A stretch of DNA of 7,408 nucleotides. Origin: Deltaproteobacteria bacterium (GTDB lineage: Bacteria > Myxococcota_A > SURF-8). The stretch spans positions 1-7,408 of the forward strand of contig JAKQSH010000251.1 in the NCBI GenBank assembly GCA_029570245.1, read 5' to 3'. Each line of letters begins with the position of its first letter. Position 1 is the stretch's first letter. The notes beneath the pieces are model-generated. The model was not told the origin of the DNA, did not search any database, and saw only the letters and a list, made by a program, of their open reading frames with translations. Positions 6,136 through 7,408 of this stretch are shown in pieces. Both the position numbers and the translations under genes were made by a program.

Positions 6136-7408
6136 ATGAGAATCCCAACAGATGTGCTATTGAAAATGACGTTTCTGCTTATGGTCTGTACAACGTTCGC
6201 CTGCACAACTTCACAGCTTGACAGCGGAAGCGCTTCGGCTGCACAGGAAAAAATTCAGGCACCATTACAGGAAAAGCCTGCACACACTGGACTGAACATT
6301 CCGGCATCTGTGGCCGGAGGATTTTACCCTGCAGACAGCGCCGCACTCTCTGCGATGCTTGACAATTTTCTGAATCAGGCTCAGAAAAAAGAGTTGCCCG
6401 GATTGTGGGGCATTATTGCACCACACGCAGGCTACATATATTCCGCACCGATTGCCGCTTCCGCTTATAAACAGGTGGAAGGCCGCGACTTCAGAACGGT
6501 AGTTGTAATAGCATTCTCCCACCGCCCCTTTTATCAGGACGGCAGACCCATATTCAACGGCGTGGCGACAGTAGAAGCAGACAGCTTCGAGACACCGCTG
6601 GGCCCGGTTGAAGTCGATCTTGCAGCAGTACGGGCCTTGCGCAATGCGAACCCGGATATCGGCAGCAGCCCTGCGTTGTTTTACGGCGAACACTCGCTTG
6701 AGGTTCAGTTGCCGTTCATCAAAGCAGTGCTGCCTAATGCAAAATTGCTTCCGCTGATGTTCGGCGTAGAATACAATTTCGATGCAGCCGAACATTTATC
6801 GCAAGAATTGTACAAGCTGTTCGGTAACGACAGAAACGTGCTTTTTGTGGCGTCAACCGATCTTTCGCATTATTTTCCATACGAAACATGCCGCGAACTT
6901 GACGGCGCCACATGCCGGATGATTGAGAATCTGGATTTTGAGCAAATGACGAAGCGTGCAATGAGCGGTAATGTTGATTGTTGCGGACTTCTGCCTGTGC
7001 TCACTATGATGCACCTGCATAAGATGATTGGCGGTCCTCAACCGCAGACTCTTGATATGCGCAACTCCGGTGATACATCCGGCGTAAAAGACAAAGTGGT
7101 CGGATACGCCGCAATTGCATTTTCAAGAAAAAATCCCCAAACGGCTGAAAATAGACATGTAGATCAGAAAAAGGAGGCGGAAATGTCGGAATATAATCTC
7201 AATCGCGAACAGAAAAAGGCTCTCCTCGATCTGGCGCGCCGAACAGTGGAAACCTATGTTAAAGAACACCGCAGGTTCAAAGCCGACATCAGCGACAGCC
7301 TTCTGCTGCAGAACGGAGCAGCTTTTGTGACGCTGAAAAAACACGGCGATCTGCGCGGCTGCATCGGCCACGTCGAAGCGATTGTGCCGCTGGCGGATTG
7401 CATACAGG
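6136..7408 (+). CDS. amrB/amrA: Exported MEMO-AMMECR1 (AmrB-AmrA) fusion protein, 3' end cut by window edge
   Basis: 424 residues are visible in one uninterrupted frame. Residues 1-23 are a signal peptide (LLKMTFLLMVCTTFAC) with a lipobox-like TFAC ending at C23; the -3 residue is atypical, so lipidation is likely but not certain. A Q/A/P-rich linker runs to about residue 50. The MEMO domain (about 55-330) keeps residues equivalent to the human MEMO1 metal site: H97 (APHAGY), H129 (FSH), D242 and H245 (STDLSHY), C283 (CCG); EHSLEVQLPF (185-194) is also a family signature. After a polar linker (331-349) an AMMECR1 domain begins at M350 and shows its hallmark LRGCIG (406-411). It is cut about 75 residues in, so over 100 residues probably remain. 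AAGGAG at 6122-6127 lies 8 nt before the ATG. AmrA and AmrB are usually separate or fused cytoplasmic proteins; the signal peptide is the unusual part. Function in bacteria is unknown. Confidence 0.92.
   Translation, partial: MRIPTDVLLKMTFLLMVCTTFACTTSQLDSGSASAAQEKIQAPLQEKPAHTGLNIPASVAGGFYPADSAALSAMLDNFLNQAQKKELPGLWGIIAPHAGYIYSAPIAASAYKQVEGRDFRTVVVIAFSHRPFYQDGRPIFNGVATVEADSFETPLGPVEVDLAAVRALRNANPDIGSSPALFYGEHSLEVQLPFIKAVLPNAKLLPLMFGVEYNFDAAEHLSQELYKLFGNDRNVLFVASTDLSHYFPYETCRELDGATCRMIENLDFEQMTKRAMSGNVDCCGLLPVLTMMHLHKMIGGPQPQTLDMRNSGDTSGVKDKVVGYAAIAFSRKNPQTAENRHVDQKKEAEMSEYNLNREQKKALLDLARRTVETYVKEHRRFKADISDSLLLQNGAAFVTLKKHGDLRGCIGHVEAIVPLADCIQ
7171..7185 (+). promoter_or_regulatory. Internal Shine-Dalgarno and ATG at the MEMO/AMMECR1 boundary
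   Basis: AAGGAGG (7171-7177) lies 5 nt before an in-frame ATG (7183-7185), inside the fusion gene and exactly at the domain junction. It is the strongest ribosome binding site in the window. Initiation here would give a free AMMECR1 protein without signal peptide, starting MSEYNLNREQ, as well as the full fusion. It may also be the relic start of a formerly separate amrA joined by loss of the amrB stop codon. Confidence 0.6.

Noticed and set aside
6265..6795. Minus-strand open frame of 176 codons
   Set aside because: It is antisense to the MEMO domain, which has its conserved residues in the plus-strand frame.
1..7408. Apparent difference in base composition between mutS2 (more GCG/CGC-rich) and the right-hand operon
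   Set aside because: The difference is modest and judged by eye. No integrase, transposase, tRNA or direct repeats mark an island boundary, so horizontal transfer is not supported.

Overview
The window holds two unrelated housekeeping genes followed by a compact operon built around the AmmeMemoRadiSam (Amr) proteins. The organism is a bacterium, very probably Gram-negative: there is a Tat-type signal, a lipoprotein-like signal peptide and a NosR-like membrane flavoprotein. The MutS2 motifs look to me like those of deltaproteobacterial relatives, but this is an impression and I cannot assign a phylum. No mobile elements, tRNAs, rRNAs or CRISPR arrays are visible.

Layout. (1) 1-2360, minus strand: mutS2, lacking only its last roughly 20 codons, which lie before base 1. 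(2) 2361-2572: divergent control region with a good sigma70-type promoter towards pgsA, a 12-bp palindrome over its -10 box, a small hairpin and a weaker candidate promoter towards mutS2. (3) 2573-3253, plus: pgsA, phosphatidylglycerophosphate synthase. (4) 3254-3543: gap with a strong hairpin just after pgsA, several inverted repeats and a candidate promoter next to the downstream operon. (5) 3544-7408, plus: four tightly packed genes, running off the right edge.

The operon encodes, in order, a NosR-like membrane protein with a periplasmic FMN domain (flavinylation motif SGAT) and two CxxxCP iron-sulfur motifs; the radical SAM enzyme AmrS; a 56-residue protein that begins with a twin-arginine signal; and a MEMO-AMMECR1 (AmrB-AmrA) fusion with a lipoprotein-like signal peptide. 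The genes overlap by 14 nt and 4 nt and are then separated by 3 nt, so coupled translation is likely. The biochemical job of the bacterial Amr system is not settled. This arrangement suggests an envelope redox module in which electrons cross the membrane through the flavin/Fe-S protein, with MEMO acting outside the cytoplasm. A near-ideal internal Shine-Dalgarno and ATG inside the fusion gene could also yield a free cytoplasmic AMMECR1 protein.
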